Below the pieces are notes generated by a model, which ran no database searches, had not been told where the DNA came from, and saw only the letters and a list, made by a program, of their open reading frames with translations. This document shows positions 45,754 to 54,865 of a stretch of DNA of 64,000 bases, piece after piece; position 1 is the stretch's first letter, and each line of letters begins with the position of its first letter. Position numbers and translations under genes: made by a program. The DNA comes from Buttiauxella massiliensis (GTDB lineage Bacteria > Pseudomonadota > Gammaproteobacteria > Enterobacterales > Enterobacteriaceae): the NCBI RefSeq assembly GCF_902500225.1, contig NZ_LR722655.1:62001-126000 (forward strand), read 5' to 3'.

Positions 45754-46664
45754 CTTTTACGCTCGGTACCGCTTTGCGCGATAAGTTCGCTAATACCGGC
45801 AATCGAGCCCATCAGGCTTGTGGCATCAAGCGGCATAAGCACCACTTTGCTGTTATTGGCCGAACCAATCTGTTGCAGCGCGTCGGTATATTTCTGCGCA
45901 ACGAAGTAGTTAATCGCCTGGATATCACCAGCAGCAATAGCTTCAGAAACCATTTTTGTCGCCGCTGCTTCTGCTTCCGCACTACGTTCACGGGCTTCTG
46001 CCTGTAAGAATGCTGACTGGCGCTCACCTTCGGCTTTCAGGATTTTTGACTGCTTATCCCCTTCGGCTTTGACGATTTCCGCCTGACGAATACCTTCAGC
46101 TTCGAGAATGTACGCACGCTTGGTACGTTCAGCTTTCATCTGCGCATTCATCGCGTCAATCAGTTCAGCCGGTGGGCGAACGTCACGAATCTCAATACGA
46201 GTGATTTTTATGCCCCATGGATTGGTGGCTTCATCAACGATATGCAGCAGGCGTGTGTTGATGTTGTCACGCTGCGAGAGCATTTCATCGAGCTCCATTG
46301 AACCGAGCACGGTACGGATGTTAGTCATGGTGAGGTTCATGATAGCCAGCTCAAGATTACTGACTTCATATGCCGCGCGAGGGGCGTCAACGACCTGAAT
46401 AAAGCACACCGCGTCGATGGCGACGTTGGCGTTATCTTTAGAGATAATTTCCTGAGAAGGGATGTCGAGGACTTGCTCCATCATATTGATTTTGCGGCCA
46501 ATACGGTCCATAAATGGCACCACAAGGCTTAAGCCCGGCATCAGGGTTTTTGTGTAACGACCGAAGCGCTCCACGGTCCATTGGTAGCCCTGCGGCACGA
46601 TTTTTACCCCGGCGCCGACGATAATCAGCGCGACGAGGATCAGTACGGGAATGACGATTAGCAT
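45750..46664 (-). CDS. qmcA: QmcA, SPFH/band-7 membrane protein
   Basis: Stomatin/flotillin-like inner-membrane protein of 304 residues (305 in E. coli). The N-terminal membrane anchor is [19 protein letters not shown]. The SPFH domain covers about 20-190 ([33 protein letters not shown] region), and a long charged coiled coil covers about 190-250. The start at 46664 is supported by GGAGG 8 bases upstream, although the frame opens at 46679. E. coli QmcA was found as a multicopy suppressor of an htpX ftsH double mutant and is linked to membrane protein quality control. It forms an operon with ybbJ. The E. coli neighbours fetA-fetB are missing. Confidence 0.93.
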   Translation of the reverse strand: MLIVIPVLILVALIIVGAGVKIVPQGYQWTVERFGRYTKTLMPGLSLVVPFMDRIGRKINMMEQVLDIPSQEIISKDNANVAIDAVCFIQVVDAPRAAYEVSNLELAIMNLTMTNIRTVLGSMELDEMLSQRDNINTRLLHIVDEATNPWGIKITRIEIRDVRPPAELIDAMNAQMKAERTKRAYILEAEGIRQAEIVKAEGDKQSKILKAEGERQSAFLQAEARERSAEAEAAATKMVSEAIAAGDIQAINYFVAQKYTDALQQIGSANNSKVVLMPLDATSLMGSIAGISELIAQSGTERKR

Positions 46665-46742
46665 CAAAAAAACCTCCATTGTTTATTTGATGTAAGTCTA
46701 CCCTTTAACGGGCTTCAATCAGCGATTTTTTTCAGCGGGGAT

Positions 46743-46783
46743 GACGCTGCGTTGCTTTTCCAAGGTCGGAAAAACGCAGCGTC
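46743..46783. repeat. Hairpin between cnoX and qmcA, REP-like family
   Basis: GACGCTGCGTT at 46743-46753 pairs perfectly with AACGCAGCGTC at 46773-46783. The flank TTCCGACATC resembles that of the 22094-22124 palindrome. It lies just after the cnoX stop on the minus strand and may serve as its terminator or 3'-end stabiliser. Confidence 0.65.
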
Positions 46784-46794
46784 TTCCGACATCA

Positions 46795-47649
46795 TTAATA
46801 CAGCAGCGAATACATTTGGCGGCGATATTTTGATGCCAGCGCATCACCGGTTCCAAGAGCTGCAAGGATCTCCATCAGCATTTTGCGCACCTGGCCATCG
46901 GCGGCACCGAGATCTTTTTTCAGATGACTAAACAGCAGTTCCAGCGCTTCTTCGTTACGCCCGACCTGATGCAGTTGCAGCGCCAGCTGGCTGGCTAACA
47001 GTGCATTTTCAGGATCTTGCTCAACTTGTTGTTGCAGCAGCTGAATTTCTGGCGTGTCTGCGGCTTGCTTCAGCAGGTCGATTTGAGCAACCAGGCCCTG
47101 GTAACGGGTATCTTGATCCTGCAATGGAATGGTTTTCAGCACTGCTTCAGCATCTTCGCTACGGTTCAGCGCAATTTGCACTTCCGCCAGCATCAGGCCA
47201 ATTTCGCTGTTCTGGTTGGAAATCTGCCACGCGTCTTTAAGCAACGGCAGCGCTTCAGCATGTTTGCCTTCTTGCATCAGCAGCATCGCTTCTTGCGCTT
47301 TCAACTCTTCTTCACGCGGCAGAACTTTTTCCAGCAGGGCGCGAATCGCTTCTTCTGGCTGCGGCCCCTGGAAACCGTCAACTGGCTGACCATTCTGGAA
47401 CAGATAAACCGTTGGAATGCTGCGTAAACCAAACTGAGACGCGACCATTTGCTCGGCATCGCAGTCTACTTTGGCAAGGATAAACTGCCCTTGATACTGC
47501 GCTGCAAGCTTATCCAGAACCGGTGTTAACTGTTCGCAGTGTTGGCTGCGTGCTGACCAGAAGTAGAACAGAATCGGTGTAGTAACGGACTGTTCCAACA
47601 CCTGGTGCATGTTCGCTTCGGTGATGTCGATATTGTATTGGGCAGACAT
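46795..47649 (-). CDS. cnoX: Chaperedoxin CnoX (YbbN)
   Basis: Thioredoxin-fold holdase that protects clients under bleach stress and passes them to GroEL/DnaK. The 284 residues equal the E. coli length. The thioredoxin domain spans about 1-110, with the degenerate active site SARSQHC in place of WCGPC, so no classic dithiol CXXC. TPR-like helical repeats cover about 115-284 (for example [24 protein letters not shown] units) and end RRQMYSLLY. It lies upstream of qmcA with an intervening hairpin. Confidence 0.95.
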   Translation of the reverse strand: MSAQYNIDITEANMHQVLEQSVTTPILFYFWSARSQHCEQLTPVLDKLAAQYQGQFILAKVDCDAEQMVASQFGLRSIPTVYLFQNGQPVDGFQGPQPEEAIRALLEKVLPREEELKAQEAMLLMQEGKHAEALPLLKDAWQISNQNSEIGLMLAEVQIALNRSEDAEAVLKTIPLQDQDTRYQGLVAQIDLLKQAADTPEIQLLQQQVEQDPENALLASQLALQLHQVGRNEEALELLFSHLKKDLGAADGQVRKMLMEILAALGTGDALASKYRRQMYSLLY

Positions 47650-47705
47650 AAATCAATTCCTTATAAAGATTTGCTTTTACATGGGGGCAAGGAGCTGTCC
47701 TTCAA

Positions 47706-48515
47706 CTAACCACGTAAAATTTTATCCAACATACGGCCAGGTAACAGGCGGCGTAACCACGTTAAAGCATGGGCGACCAGCGTCACTGGATAGCGTAATT
47801 TCGGGTTTGAGCTTTCAAAAGCATGGCGCACTTTTTCCACTACTGCTTCCGGGCCGAGTGTAAAGCGTGCGGCAATCCCTGGGTTTTCTACCGGATGGTC
47901 AGCTTGAGTCTGGTTGACGTTCTGCGTGAACTGAGTGCGAATCGGGCCAGGCTCAATCAAGCTGACTTTAATACCGCTGTGATGCAGTTCCATGCGTAGT
48001 GCATCGGACCAGGCTTCCAGCGCATATTTACTGGCGGCATAAGCGCCACGGCCTGGCGTGGAAACCAGTCCCATAACCGAGCTGGTCATCACAATGCGCC
48101 CTTCGCGGTGCGGCAACATGGCCGGTAGTAGCAACATGGTCAGTTGGTGGGTGCCAAACAAATTGGTCGAAAACTGTTGCTCGAGCTGATCGCGTGAAAG
48201 GGTTTGCAGCGGCCCGTAAACGCCAAAACCACCGTTGTTAAACAGCCCGTACAGGCGGTTTCCGGTCAGTTCAATGACTTGTTCTGCCGCCGCATTCACA
48301 CTCTCGGGCGAGTCGAGATCGAGCAACACGCCGGTAAATCCGGCCAGGTTCATGCGCTCAACATCTGCGGGTTTACGGCAGGCTGCCAGAACGTGATAAC
48401 CCTTCTGCTTTAAATCTTGTGCGCAGGCAAAACCAATACCGCTGGAACAACCTGTAATTAAAACTGATTTTTGCATAACTTTACCCGAGAGGTGCCCCGA
48501 TTGTTCATGAGTCAT
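47706..48515 (-). CDS. ybbO: YbbO, short-chain dehydrogenase/reductase
   Basis: NAD(P)-dependent SDR of 269 residues, as in E. coli. The cofactor loop TGCSSGIGFACA lies at about 21-32, the catalytic Ser is in VMTSSVMGL, and the YAASK motif is at about 165-169. E. coli YbbO has aldehyde reductase activity in vitro. The usual NNAG motif reads NNGG here (LFNNGGFGVYG). The start at 48515 overlaps tesA by 11 bases, as in E. coli. An internal Met at codon 14 (MQKSVLITG) is an alternative. It is co-oriented with and coupled to tesA. Confidence 0.93.
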   Translation of the reverse strand: MTHEQSGHLSGKVMQKSVLITGCSSGIGFACAQDLKQKGYHVLAACRKPADVERMNLAGFTGVLLDLDSPESVNAAAEQVIELTGNRLYGLFNNGGFGVYGPLQTLSRDQLEQQFSTNLFGTHQLTMLLLPAMLPHREGRIVMTSSVMGLVSTPGRGAYAASKYALEAWSDALRMELHHSGIKVSLIEPGPIRTQFTQNVNQTQADHPVENPGIAARFTLGPEAVVEKVRHAFESSNPKLRYPVTLVAHALTWLRRLLPGRMLDKILRG

Positions 48516-49134
48516 GTTTAACTAAAGGTGCCAGACGGGAAGACATCCAGTCGGCGATAAACGGCTGAGCATCACTATTCGGATGTATACCGTCATCCTG
48601 CATCCATTGCGGTTTCAAATAGACCTCCTCCATAAAAAATGGCAGAAGAGGGATAGAAAACTCTTTGGCAAGTTGCGGATAAATAGCGCTAAACGACTCA
48701 TTATAACGACGCCCGTAGTTTGCAGGCAGACGTATTTGCATCAGCAATGGTTGAGCGTTCGCCGCTTTCACATCGTTAATTATCTGGCGCAGACTTTTCT
48801 CGATGGCTTGTGGCTGAAACCCTCGCAGGCCATCGTTACCGCCAAGCTCAATTAATACCCAGCGAGGCTGATGCTGTTTCAGCAGCGCGGGCAAGCGTGC
48901 CAGCCCTTGTGGTGCGGTGTCGCCACTAATACTGGCGTTCACAACTTTAGTATTTTGCTGGTTCCATTTCTTATCCAGCAGAGCAGGCCAGGCCGCCGTT
49001 GCCGACATTCGGTAACCCGCGCTCAGGCTATCACCCAGAATCAACAACGTGTCCGCAAAAGCGGCACGACAGGTCATCAAAGCCAGAAACAGGAAGGGCA
49101 AATGCCAGCGGAAAACATTGTTGAAGTTCATCAT
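48505..49134 (-). CDS. tesA: Thioesterase I / protease I / lysophospholipase L1
   Basis: Periplasmic SGNH hydrolase acting on acyl-CoAs, lysophospholipids and some esters. It has 209 residues from MMNFNNVFRW at 49134; the frame is open ten codons further upstream. The signal peptide is cleaved after the AAFA-type site before DTLLILGDSLSAGY. The catalytic residues are the Ser of GDSLS, the Gly/Asn of ELGGNDGL, and Asp and His of DDGIHPN. Its 5' end overlaps the divergent ybbA gene by 33 bases, as in E. coli. Confidence 0.95.
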   Translation of the reverse strand: MMNFNNVFRWHLPFLFLALMTCRAAFADTLLILGDSLSAGYRMSATAAWPALLDKKWNQQNTKVVNASISGDTAPQGLARLPALLKQHQPRWVLIELGGNDGLRGFQPQAIEKSLRQIINDVKAANAQPLLMQIRLPANYGRRYNESFSAIYPQLAKEFSIPLLPFFMEEVYLKPQWMQDDGIHPNSDAQPFIADWMSSRLAPLVKHDS

Positions 49135-49788
49135 CTTAGTAAGTCCGTAGGAACTGGGGAACATCAGCTCTCCATCCTTACCGGAGTTGAGCTGGTTGTC
49201 AAACCGGCGCAGACCATTGCGTTAATCGGTGAGTCCGGCTCCGGGAAGTCTACACTACTGGCGATCCTCGCCGGGCTCGATGATGGCAGCGAAGGGGAAG
49301 TGCACCTATGCGGCCAGCCGCTACATAGCATGGATGAAGAAGCGCGAGCGGCTTTGCGGGCGAAAAACGTCGGCTTTGTGTTCCAGTCATTCATGTTGGT
49401 TCCCACGCTTAACGCGCTTGAGAACGTTGAACTCCCGGCGCTGCTGCGCGGAGAAAATGACTCATCCAGCCGCGCACAGGCTAAAGCATTGCTCGAACAG
49501 CTTGGTCTGGGGAAACGTTTGGATCACCTCCCCGCGCAGCTTTCGGGTGGCGAACAGCAGCGTGTGGCATTGGCTCGCGCCTTTAATGGGCGTCCTGCGG
49601 TGCTGTTTGCCGATGAGCCAACCGGTAATCTTGACCGCCACACTGGCGATCGTATTGCTGATTTACTCTTCTCCTTGAACCGGGATTTTTCCACTACGCT
49701 CATCCTCGTGACGCATGATGAACAGCTCGCTGCCCGCTGCGACCGCCGCCTGCGCCTGCGCGAAGGTCAGTTGTGGGAGGAAGCATGA
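49102..49788 (+). CDS. ybbA: YbbA, ABC transporter ATPase (LolD/MacB-like)
   Basis: ATPase subunit of a type VII-like ABC system with YbbP. The 228 residues (as in E. coli) start MPAENIVEVHHLSKSVG. Motifs are Walker A GESGSGKST, signature LSGGEQQRVALARAF, Walker B VLFADEPTGNLD and H-loop VTHDEQ. The frame is open far upstream, but AGGAAGG before 49102 and the family length fix the start. The first 33 bases are also the start of the opposite-strand tesA. It overlaps ybbP by 4 bases (ATGA). The transported or mechanically released substrate is unproven. Confidence 0.95.
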   Translation: MPAENIVEVHHLSKSVGTGEHQLSILTGVELVVKPAQTIALIGESGSGKSTLLAILAGLDDGSEGEVHLCGQPLHSMDEEARAALRAKNVGFVFQSFMLVPTLNALENVELPALLRGENDSSSRAQAKALLEQLGLGKRLDHLPAQLSGGEQQRVALARAFNGRPAVLFADEPTGNLDRHTGDRIADLLFSLNRDFSTTLILVTHDEQLAARCDRRLRLREGQLWEEA

Positions 49789-52199
49789 TTGCCCGCTGGT
49801 TCTGGCGTGAATGGCGATCGCCATCGTTATTGATTGTCTGGCTGGCTTTGAGCCTGGCTGTGGCGTGCGTGTTGGCACTCGGCAATATCAGCGACCGCAT
49901 GGAACAAGGGTTAAACCAGCAAAGCCGTGATTTTATGGCGGGTGACCGTGCATTACGCAGCTCACGAGAAGTGCCTGAGGAATGGCTGGATCAGGCGAAA
50001 AAGGATGGACTGAAAGTCGGCAAACAACTGACTTTTGCCACCATGACGTTTTCCGGTGATACGCCGCAGCTGGCATCGGTAAAAGCCGTCGATGAGGTTT
50101 ACCCGATGTACGGCCAGCTCGACACCAACCCGGTGGGATTGAAGCCTGAGCCGGGTAGCGTGCTGCTGGCACCGCGCTTAATGGCATTGCTCAATCTCAA
50201 AGTAGGGGATTCCCTGGACGTAGGCGACACCACATTGCGTATCGCGGGCGAAGTTATCCAGGAACCGGATTCTGGGTTTAACCCGTTCCAGATGGCCCCG
50301 CGCTTGATGATGAACCTTGCGGATGTGGAGAAAACCGGTGCAGTGCAGCCAGGGAGCCGTATCTCCTGGCGCTACAAATTTGGCGGTACACCAGCCCAGC
50401 TCGATAAGTTTGAAAAATTTGTTGTTCCACTGCTTAAACCGGAACAGCGTTGGTACGGTATGGAGCAAGATGATGGCGCTCTCGGGAAGTCTCTGGAACG
50501 TTCGCAACAATTCTTGCTGCTCTCCGCTCTTCTGACGTTATTACTGGCAGTCGCAGCCGTTGCGGTCGCTATGAATCATTACTGCCGTAGCCGCTACGAT
50601 TTAGTCGCCATACTGAAAACCCTCGGCGCAGGGCGTGCTGCACTGCGCAAGCTGATTATCGGCCAATGGTTGATGGTGCTGGCGCTGGCGGCCGTTACCG
50701 GTGGTGCCGCAGGGCTGGTGTTTGAAGCGGTGCTAATGCGCCTGCTTAAACCTGTATTGCCTGCCGCCTTACCGCCAGCCAGTCTGTGGCCTTGGGTGTG
50801 GGCAATCGGCTCGATGGTGGTGATTTCGTTATTGGTCGGCCTGCGTCCTTATCGCCTGTTGCTGGCAACCCAACCACTGCGCGTATTACGCCGTGATGCG
50901 GTAGCGAATGTCTGGCCGTTGAAAATCTATCTGCCCGTCATCTTTATAGTTGTTGTTGCACTTTTAGCGCTGCTTATGGGTGGCAGCACGCTGCTGTGGG
51001 CTGTGCTGGCAGGTACAGTTGTACTCGCGGCTTTGTGCGGCATTGTCGGCTGGGGGGTACTAAAGCTTCTGAAGAAGCTGACGCTGAAAAACCTCGCGCT
51101 GCGCCTGGCTGTAAATCGTCTTCTGCGCCAGCCATGGGCAACCTTAAGTCAGCTCGCAGCGTTCTCGCTATCGTTTATGTTACTGGCATTGTTATTGGTG
51201 CTGCGTGGCGATTTGCTTGACCGCTGGCAGCAACAGTTGCCGCCGGAAAGCCCGAACTATTTCCTGCTAAACATTGCCACCGAGCAGGTTCAGCCAGTGA
51301 AAGAGTTTTTAGCTGAGCATCAGATAATCCCGGAATCGTTCTACCCGATTGTGCGTGTGCGTATGACGGCGATAAACGGAAAATCCACCGAGGGTAATCC
51401 TGATGAAGCACTTAACCGCGAACTCAATCTGACGTGGCAGAGCCAGAAACCAACGCATAACCCGATACTTGCTGGTTCCTGGCCGCCGAAAGCAGGCGAA
51501 GTTTCGATGGACGAGGGTGTAGCAAAACGGCTGAAGATTAAACTGGGGGATACCGTCACGTTTATGGGCGATACCCAGGATTTCTCGGCGAAAGTTTCCA
51601 GCCTGCGTAAAGTTGATTGGGAAAGTCTGCGACCTAATTTCTACTTTATCTTCCCGCCGGGCGCGCTCGATAACCAACCGCAAAGCTGGCTGACGAGCTT
51701 CCATCTGGATGGGAAAAATGGCGTATTAACACAACTTAACCGTGAATTCCCTACCGTCAGTTTGCTGGATATCGGGGCTATTCTGCGCCAGGTCGGACAG
51801 GTGCTGGAACAGGTCAGTCGGGCATTGGAAGTGATGGTGGTGCTGGTGACCGCTTGCGGTGTGCTGTTACTGCTGGCCCAGGTTCAAGTGGGGATGCGCC
51901 AACGGCATCAGGAACTGGTGGTATATCGCACCCTGGGGGCCGGGAAACGCCTGCTGCGTACGACTTTGTGGTGTGAGTTTGCAGTGCTGGGGTTCGTTTC
52001 CGGGCTGGTGGCGGCGATTGGTGCTGAAACTGCGCTCGGTCTACTGCAAACCCGTGTGTTTGATTTCCCATGGGAACCCGACTGGCGGTTGTGGGTAATC
52101 CTGCCGTTAACCGGAGCGGTGCTGCTTTCTCTGTGTGGCGGCTGGTTAGGGATTCGTTTGCTGAAAGGTAAAGCGTTATTCCGCCAGTTTGTTGCCTGA
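49785..52199 (+). CDS. ybbP: YbbP, FtsX-family ABC permease
   Basis: Inner-membrane permease of 804 residues from MIARWFWREWRSPS at 49785, the E. coli length. It has an N-terminal membrane segment, then a large periplasmic domain. A three-segment FtsX block (about 250-360) and a second block with a further periplasmic domain follow. The C-terminal FtsX domain spans about 680-800 (MRQRHQELVVYRTLGAGKRL). It works with YbbA and is sometimes grouped with TesA/YbbO in lipid or ester metabolism by gene order only. It ends in a clear terminator. rhsD, which follows in E. coli, is absent. Confidence 0.94.
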   Translation: MIARWFWREWRSPSLLIVWLALSLAVACVLALGNISDRMEQGLNQQSRDFMAGDRALRSSREVPEEWLDQAKKDGLKVGKQLTFATMTFSGDTPQLASVKAVDEVYPMYGQLDTNPVGLKPEPGSVLLAPRLMALLNLKVGDSLDVGDTTLRIAGEVIQEPDSGFNPFQMAPRLMMNLADVEKTGAVQPGSRISWRYKFGGTPAQLDKFEKFVVPLLKPEQRWYGMEQDDGALGKSLERSQQFLLLSALLTLLLAVAAVAVAMNHYCRSRYDLVAILKTLGAGRAALRKLIIGQWLMVLALAAVTGGAAGLVFEAVLMRLLKPVLPAALPPASLWPWVWAIGSMVVISLLVGLRPYRLLLATQPLRVLRRDAVANVWPLKIYLPVIFIVVVALLALLMGGSTLLWAVLAGTVVLAALCGIVGWGVLKLLKKLTLKNLALRLAVNRLLRQPWATLSQLAAFSLSFMLLALLLVLRGDLLDRWQQQLPPESPNYFLLNIATEQVQPVKEFLAEHQIIPESFYPIVRVRMTAINGKSTEGNPDEALNRELNLTWQSQKPTHNPILAGSWPPKAGEVSMDEGVAKRLKIKLGDTVTFMGDTQDFSAKVSSLRKVDWESLRPNFYFIFPPGALDNQPQSWLTSFHLDGKNGVLTQLNREFPTVSLLDIGAILRQVGQVLEQVSRALEVMVVLVTACGVLLLLAQVQVGMRQRHQELVVYRTLGAGKRLLRTTLWCEFAVLGFVSGLVAAIGAETALGLLQTRVFDFPWEPDWRLWVILPLTGAVLLSLCGGWLGIRLLKGKALFRQFVA

Positions 52200-52221
52200 A
52201 CATTATTCCATCTAAAAAATG

Positions 52222-52247
52222 GCCACGGTGTTATCCGTGGCTTTTTT
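52222..52247 (+). terminator. Rho-independent terminator of ybbAP
   Basis: GCCACGG at 52222-52228 pairs with CCGTGGC at 52235-52241 around TGTTAT, followed by six T. The 214 bases from here to the porin start are AT-rich with no recognisable operator. Confidence 0.93.
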
Positions 52248-52461
52248 ATTCCTGGTATTATATTTCGCTATAAATCCACTTATATTTCGGTTTTGTTAGT
52301 GCCTGAATATATTTCAGGAGCAATTGTTTTATTTGTTAATAACTATTAACAAAATGCTCTATTTTTAAAGGCACAAAACAATAAAAATTTTTCTGATACC
52401 AGGTTAAATAAAAGGATATATTTTTAGCTCTAATAATAAGTATGGTAATCAGGTTTTTTTG

Positions 52462-53613
52462 ATGAAAACAAAATTGCGTGTTCTTCCACAATTAGTGGGA
52501 GCAGGTCTGCTATTGGGCATGGCTTCATTTGCTGCTAATGCAGAAATTACAGTGTTAAAACAATCGCCTGAGGCGGGTAATCCACTTAGCCGCCTTAACT
52601 TTACCGTTGGCGGTAGTATTCGTCCGCAATTCAATATGATGACCGGCGATAGCGACAAAGGCTCTTATAAGAATAATGGCTTTGACGGCGGTACTCGTTT
52701 CCGTTTTACCGCTGATTATTACTTATTCGATGATATTAGCTGGATAACCTATTACGAACTTGGGGTTAACATTCCGGCTGTATTTGACTGGGATAATCAT
52801 TATGCAGAAGGGGCAAATGATACTGACCGTCGTATGCTTTATACCGGTTTTAAAAGTAAGACCTGGGGTCAGCTAACCTACGGTAAGCAAAATAGCGTCT
52901 ATTACGATGTTGTTGGCGCGAAAACCGATATCTGGGATTATGACATGATCGGCCAGGCATCGGCTAATGGTATTAATGGCAACTATGATGGTACTTATCG
53001 TTCACGCGCCATGCTGAAATATAAGAATACTTTCGGTGATGCCGATGTTTACGTCTCCTGGCTGTTTAACGATGATGAGTATCTTCCGGGTAACGGCCTG
53101 CGTTACAAACGTAATGGCGGCGGTTCACTGGGTGTGGATTATCATCTGACCAAAGATCTGACCTGGGGTACAGCGTGGAACTACACGCGTGCAGAAATGC
53201 GCGATCCGGGCACTAGCGAAAGTAAAAATTACGACCAGAATATCCTCGGTACAGCACTGAGCTGGAAACCTGACAACTGGACGTTCAGCGTTGGCGGCGG
53301 CTGGTATCAGAACTTCATGACCACTAAACAAGTGGATGTGAACAATTACTTCGCGGGTGATGCGTGGGGCGTGGAATACTTTGCTGGCTACACCATTCCG
53401 GTGGATCAGTTTGCAGTTAAAACCGTACAGCCATACTTCATGGGCGACCGCATTGACTACATTAACGGTCGCGATTACCAGCGCATCGATAATGGCGTGG
53501 GTGTTAGCTTCCAACTGGATTACGGTTTCCGTGTTGATTATGAACACGTCTTTACGTCCAGCACTGACAACCTGGGTGATATGAACCTGGTTCGTCTGCG
53601 TTACGACTTCTAA
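52462..53613 (+). CDS. General outer-membrane porin of the OmpC/Porin_4-like superfamily
   Basis: The 383-residue protein has a signal peptide spanning 1-27, cleaved after FAANA before EITVLKQ. The mature protein is rich in alternating aromatic beta-strands, for example TRFRFTADYYLFDDISWITYYELG and FKSKTWGQLTYGKQNSVYYD. The latter is the conserved strand preceding the constriction loop of general porins. It ends in Phe (NLVRLRYDF), as expected for BAM-assembled barrels. It is not OmpC, OmpF, PhoE or OmpN by its N-terminus, and the solute is unknown. It stands alone between ybbP and selU, where E. coli carries rhs-related DNA. It is preceded by a weak CAGG site. Confidence 0.8.
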   Translation: MKTKLRVLPQLVGAGLLLGMASFAANAEITVLKQSPEAGNPLSRLNFTVGGSIRPQFNMMTGDSDKGSYKNNGFDGGTRFRFTADYYLFDDISWITYYELGVNIPAVFDWDNHYAEGANDTDRRMLYTGFKSKTWGQLTYGKQNSVYYDVVGAKTDIWDYDMIGQASANGINGNYDGTYRSRAMLKYKNTFGDADVYVSWLFNDDEYLPGNGLRYKRNGGGSLGVDYHLTKDLTWGTAWNYTRAEMRDPGTSESKNYDQNILGTALSWKPDNWTFSVGGGWYQNFMTTKQVDVNNYFAGDAWGVEYFAGYTIPVDQFAVKTVQPYFMGDRIDYINGRDYQRIDNGVGVSFQLDYGFRVDYEHVFTSSTDNLGDMNLVRLRYDF

Positions 53614-53622
53614 TTGTGTTGT

Positions 53623-53648
53623 GGCGGATAGCGCTTGCGCTATTCGCC
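53623..53648. terminator. Hairpin between the porin and selU (convergent)
   Basis: GGCGGATAGCGC at 53623-53634 pairs with GCGCTATTCGCC at 53637-53648 (one G-T) around a TT loop. It overlaps the selU stop codon (53640-53642). It may serve both convergent genes or be a REP-type unit. The T-runs are weak. Confidence 0.6.
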
Positions 53649-54743
53649 CGTACGCTTACCCAGCCACTCTTCAACCTGGCTGTAGTCGCCACGAAACACG
53701 ATATTTCCCGCTTTCTTACTGAGCTGATAGCGATACATCGGGTCGTAATACTCTTCAAGTAGTGGCGCAAGCCACGCCAGATGCCCATCAACCGAACCGG
53801 TTTTACGTTGCAGTTCTAACGCCTCATCCAGATATTTGCTAAATTGCGCAAAACGCTCCATGCCCAAACGACGGCGGATGGCGAACAGGCCATGATGCAA
53901 ATATTCACCGTAGTTTTGCCAGGCAGTCTCTTCGTCGTGTACCGATAAAAACGCTTCGCTCATTTGCTCAAAATATTCGAATTTCAAACGCTCCAGACGC
54001 TGCTCAAACGGGTCTTCAATCACCACAATCGGCGAGCGCAGCATCTGCTCTCTGAAGCATTCCGGAATATGACGTGAGCCAATCATGCGGCCTTCATCTT
54101 CCACCACCCATGTCACTTCTGCATTGTCGCCTTTTTGAAGCAGCGTGACCGCGAGGTTATTTTCAAAGTTAGTTTGCGAGGGTTGTTCCACAATTGTGCG
54201 GCCAAATGACGAACCGCGATGGTGCGCCAGCCCTTCAAGATCGATTCCGGTCGGCAGTGAGCGGATCAGGATCGTTTTACCACCGCCGGTATTTCCGCTG
54301 ACGAGCACCATTGGCCATTGCGAGCGAGCTTCTATCACGTCCATGGCGTAATGGCGCAGCGCTTTATAACCGCCTTCGACCAGCGGATAGTCAACGCCTG
54401 CTTCGCGTAACCACTCCTGAACCAGATGCGAACGCATGCCGCCACGCGCGCAACACAAATATCCCTGCGGATTTTGTCGACACGCTTCCAGCCATTTTTG
54501 CAAACGGGTTTCACGGATTTCGCCGTGTACGAGACGATGGCCCAGCTCAACCGCTGCCTGCTGCCCGCGCTGTTTATAGCAAGTGCCCACTTCAGCACGC
54601 TCGTCATCTGTCATCAGCGGGAAATTTAGCGCGGCAGGCATTGCCCCCTGGCTGAATTCAACCGGAGCGCGCACGTCGATAAGCGGAATACCGCCACGCA
54701 GCAGATGTTCGTAATTTTGAGTATCAGGACGAGCGTTTTGCAT
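53640..54743 (-). CDS. selU: tRNA 2-selenouridine synthase
   Basis: Enzyme (also MnmH/YbbB) converting 2-thiouridine at tRNA wobble position 34 to 2-selenouridine via a geranylated intermediate, using selenophosphate. The protein has 367 residues (364 in E. coli). The N-terminal rhodanese domain has Cys97 in [11 protein letters not shown]. The C-terminal P-loop domain has [14 protein letters not shown] at about 147-160. It lies upstream of no obvious partner gene and follows purK with a 122-base gap. Confidence 0.93.
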   Translation of the reverse strand: MQNARPDTQNYEHLLRGGIPLIDVRAPVEFSQGAMPAALNFPLMTDDERAEVGTCYKQRGQQAAVELGHRLVHGEIRETRLQKWLEACRQNPQGYLCCARGGMRSHLVQEWLREAGVDYPLVEGGYKALRHYAMDVIEARSQWPMVLVSGNTGGGKTILIRSLPTGIDLEGLAHHRGSSFGRTIVEQPSQTNFENNLAVTLLQKGDNAEVTWVVEDEGRMIGSRHIPECFREQMLRSPIVVIEDPFEQRLERLKFEYFEQMSEAFLSVHDEETAWQNYGEYLHHGLFAIRRRLGMERFAQFSKYLDEALELQRKTGSVDGHLAWLAPLLEEYYDPMYRYQLSKKAGNIVFRGDYSQVEEWLGKRTGE

Positions 54744-54833
54744 AGAAAAACCTTAGAGCGAGTGAGGCCGAAACGCCGTGGATTGTGCGCCTTCGCGTCT
54801 GGAAAAGAAAGGTTGGGGAGACTTGAGTGAAAG

Positions 54834-54859
54834 AGCGGGTGAACAAATCGCCACCCGCT
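54834..54859 (-). terminator. Hairpin downstream of purK
   Basis: AGCGGGTG at 54834-54841 pairs with CACCCGCT at 54852-54859 around a 10-base loop, 6 bases past the purK stop on the minus strand. CTTTCACT follows, so termination may be weak. Confidence 0.6.
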
Positions 54860-54865
54860 GAAAGA

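Noticed and set aside
46795..47649. CnoX as a classic thioredoxin
   Set aside because: The active site is SQHC, with no CXXC pair. The TPR extension identifies the chaperedoxin family.
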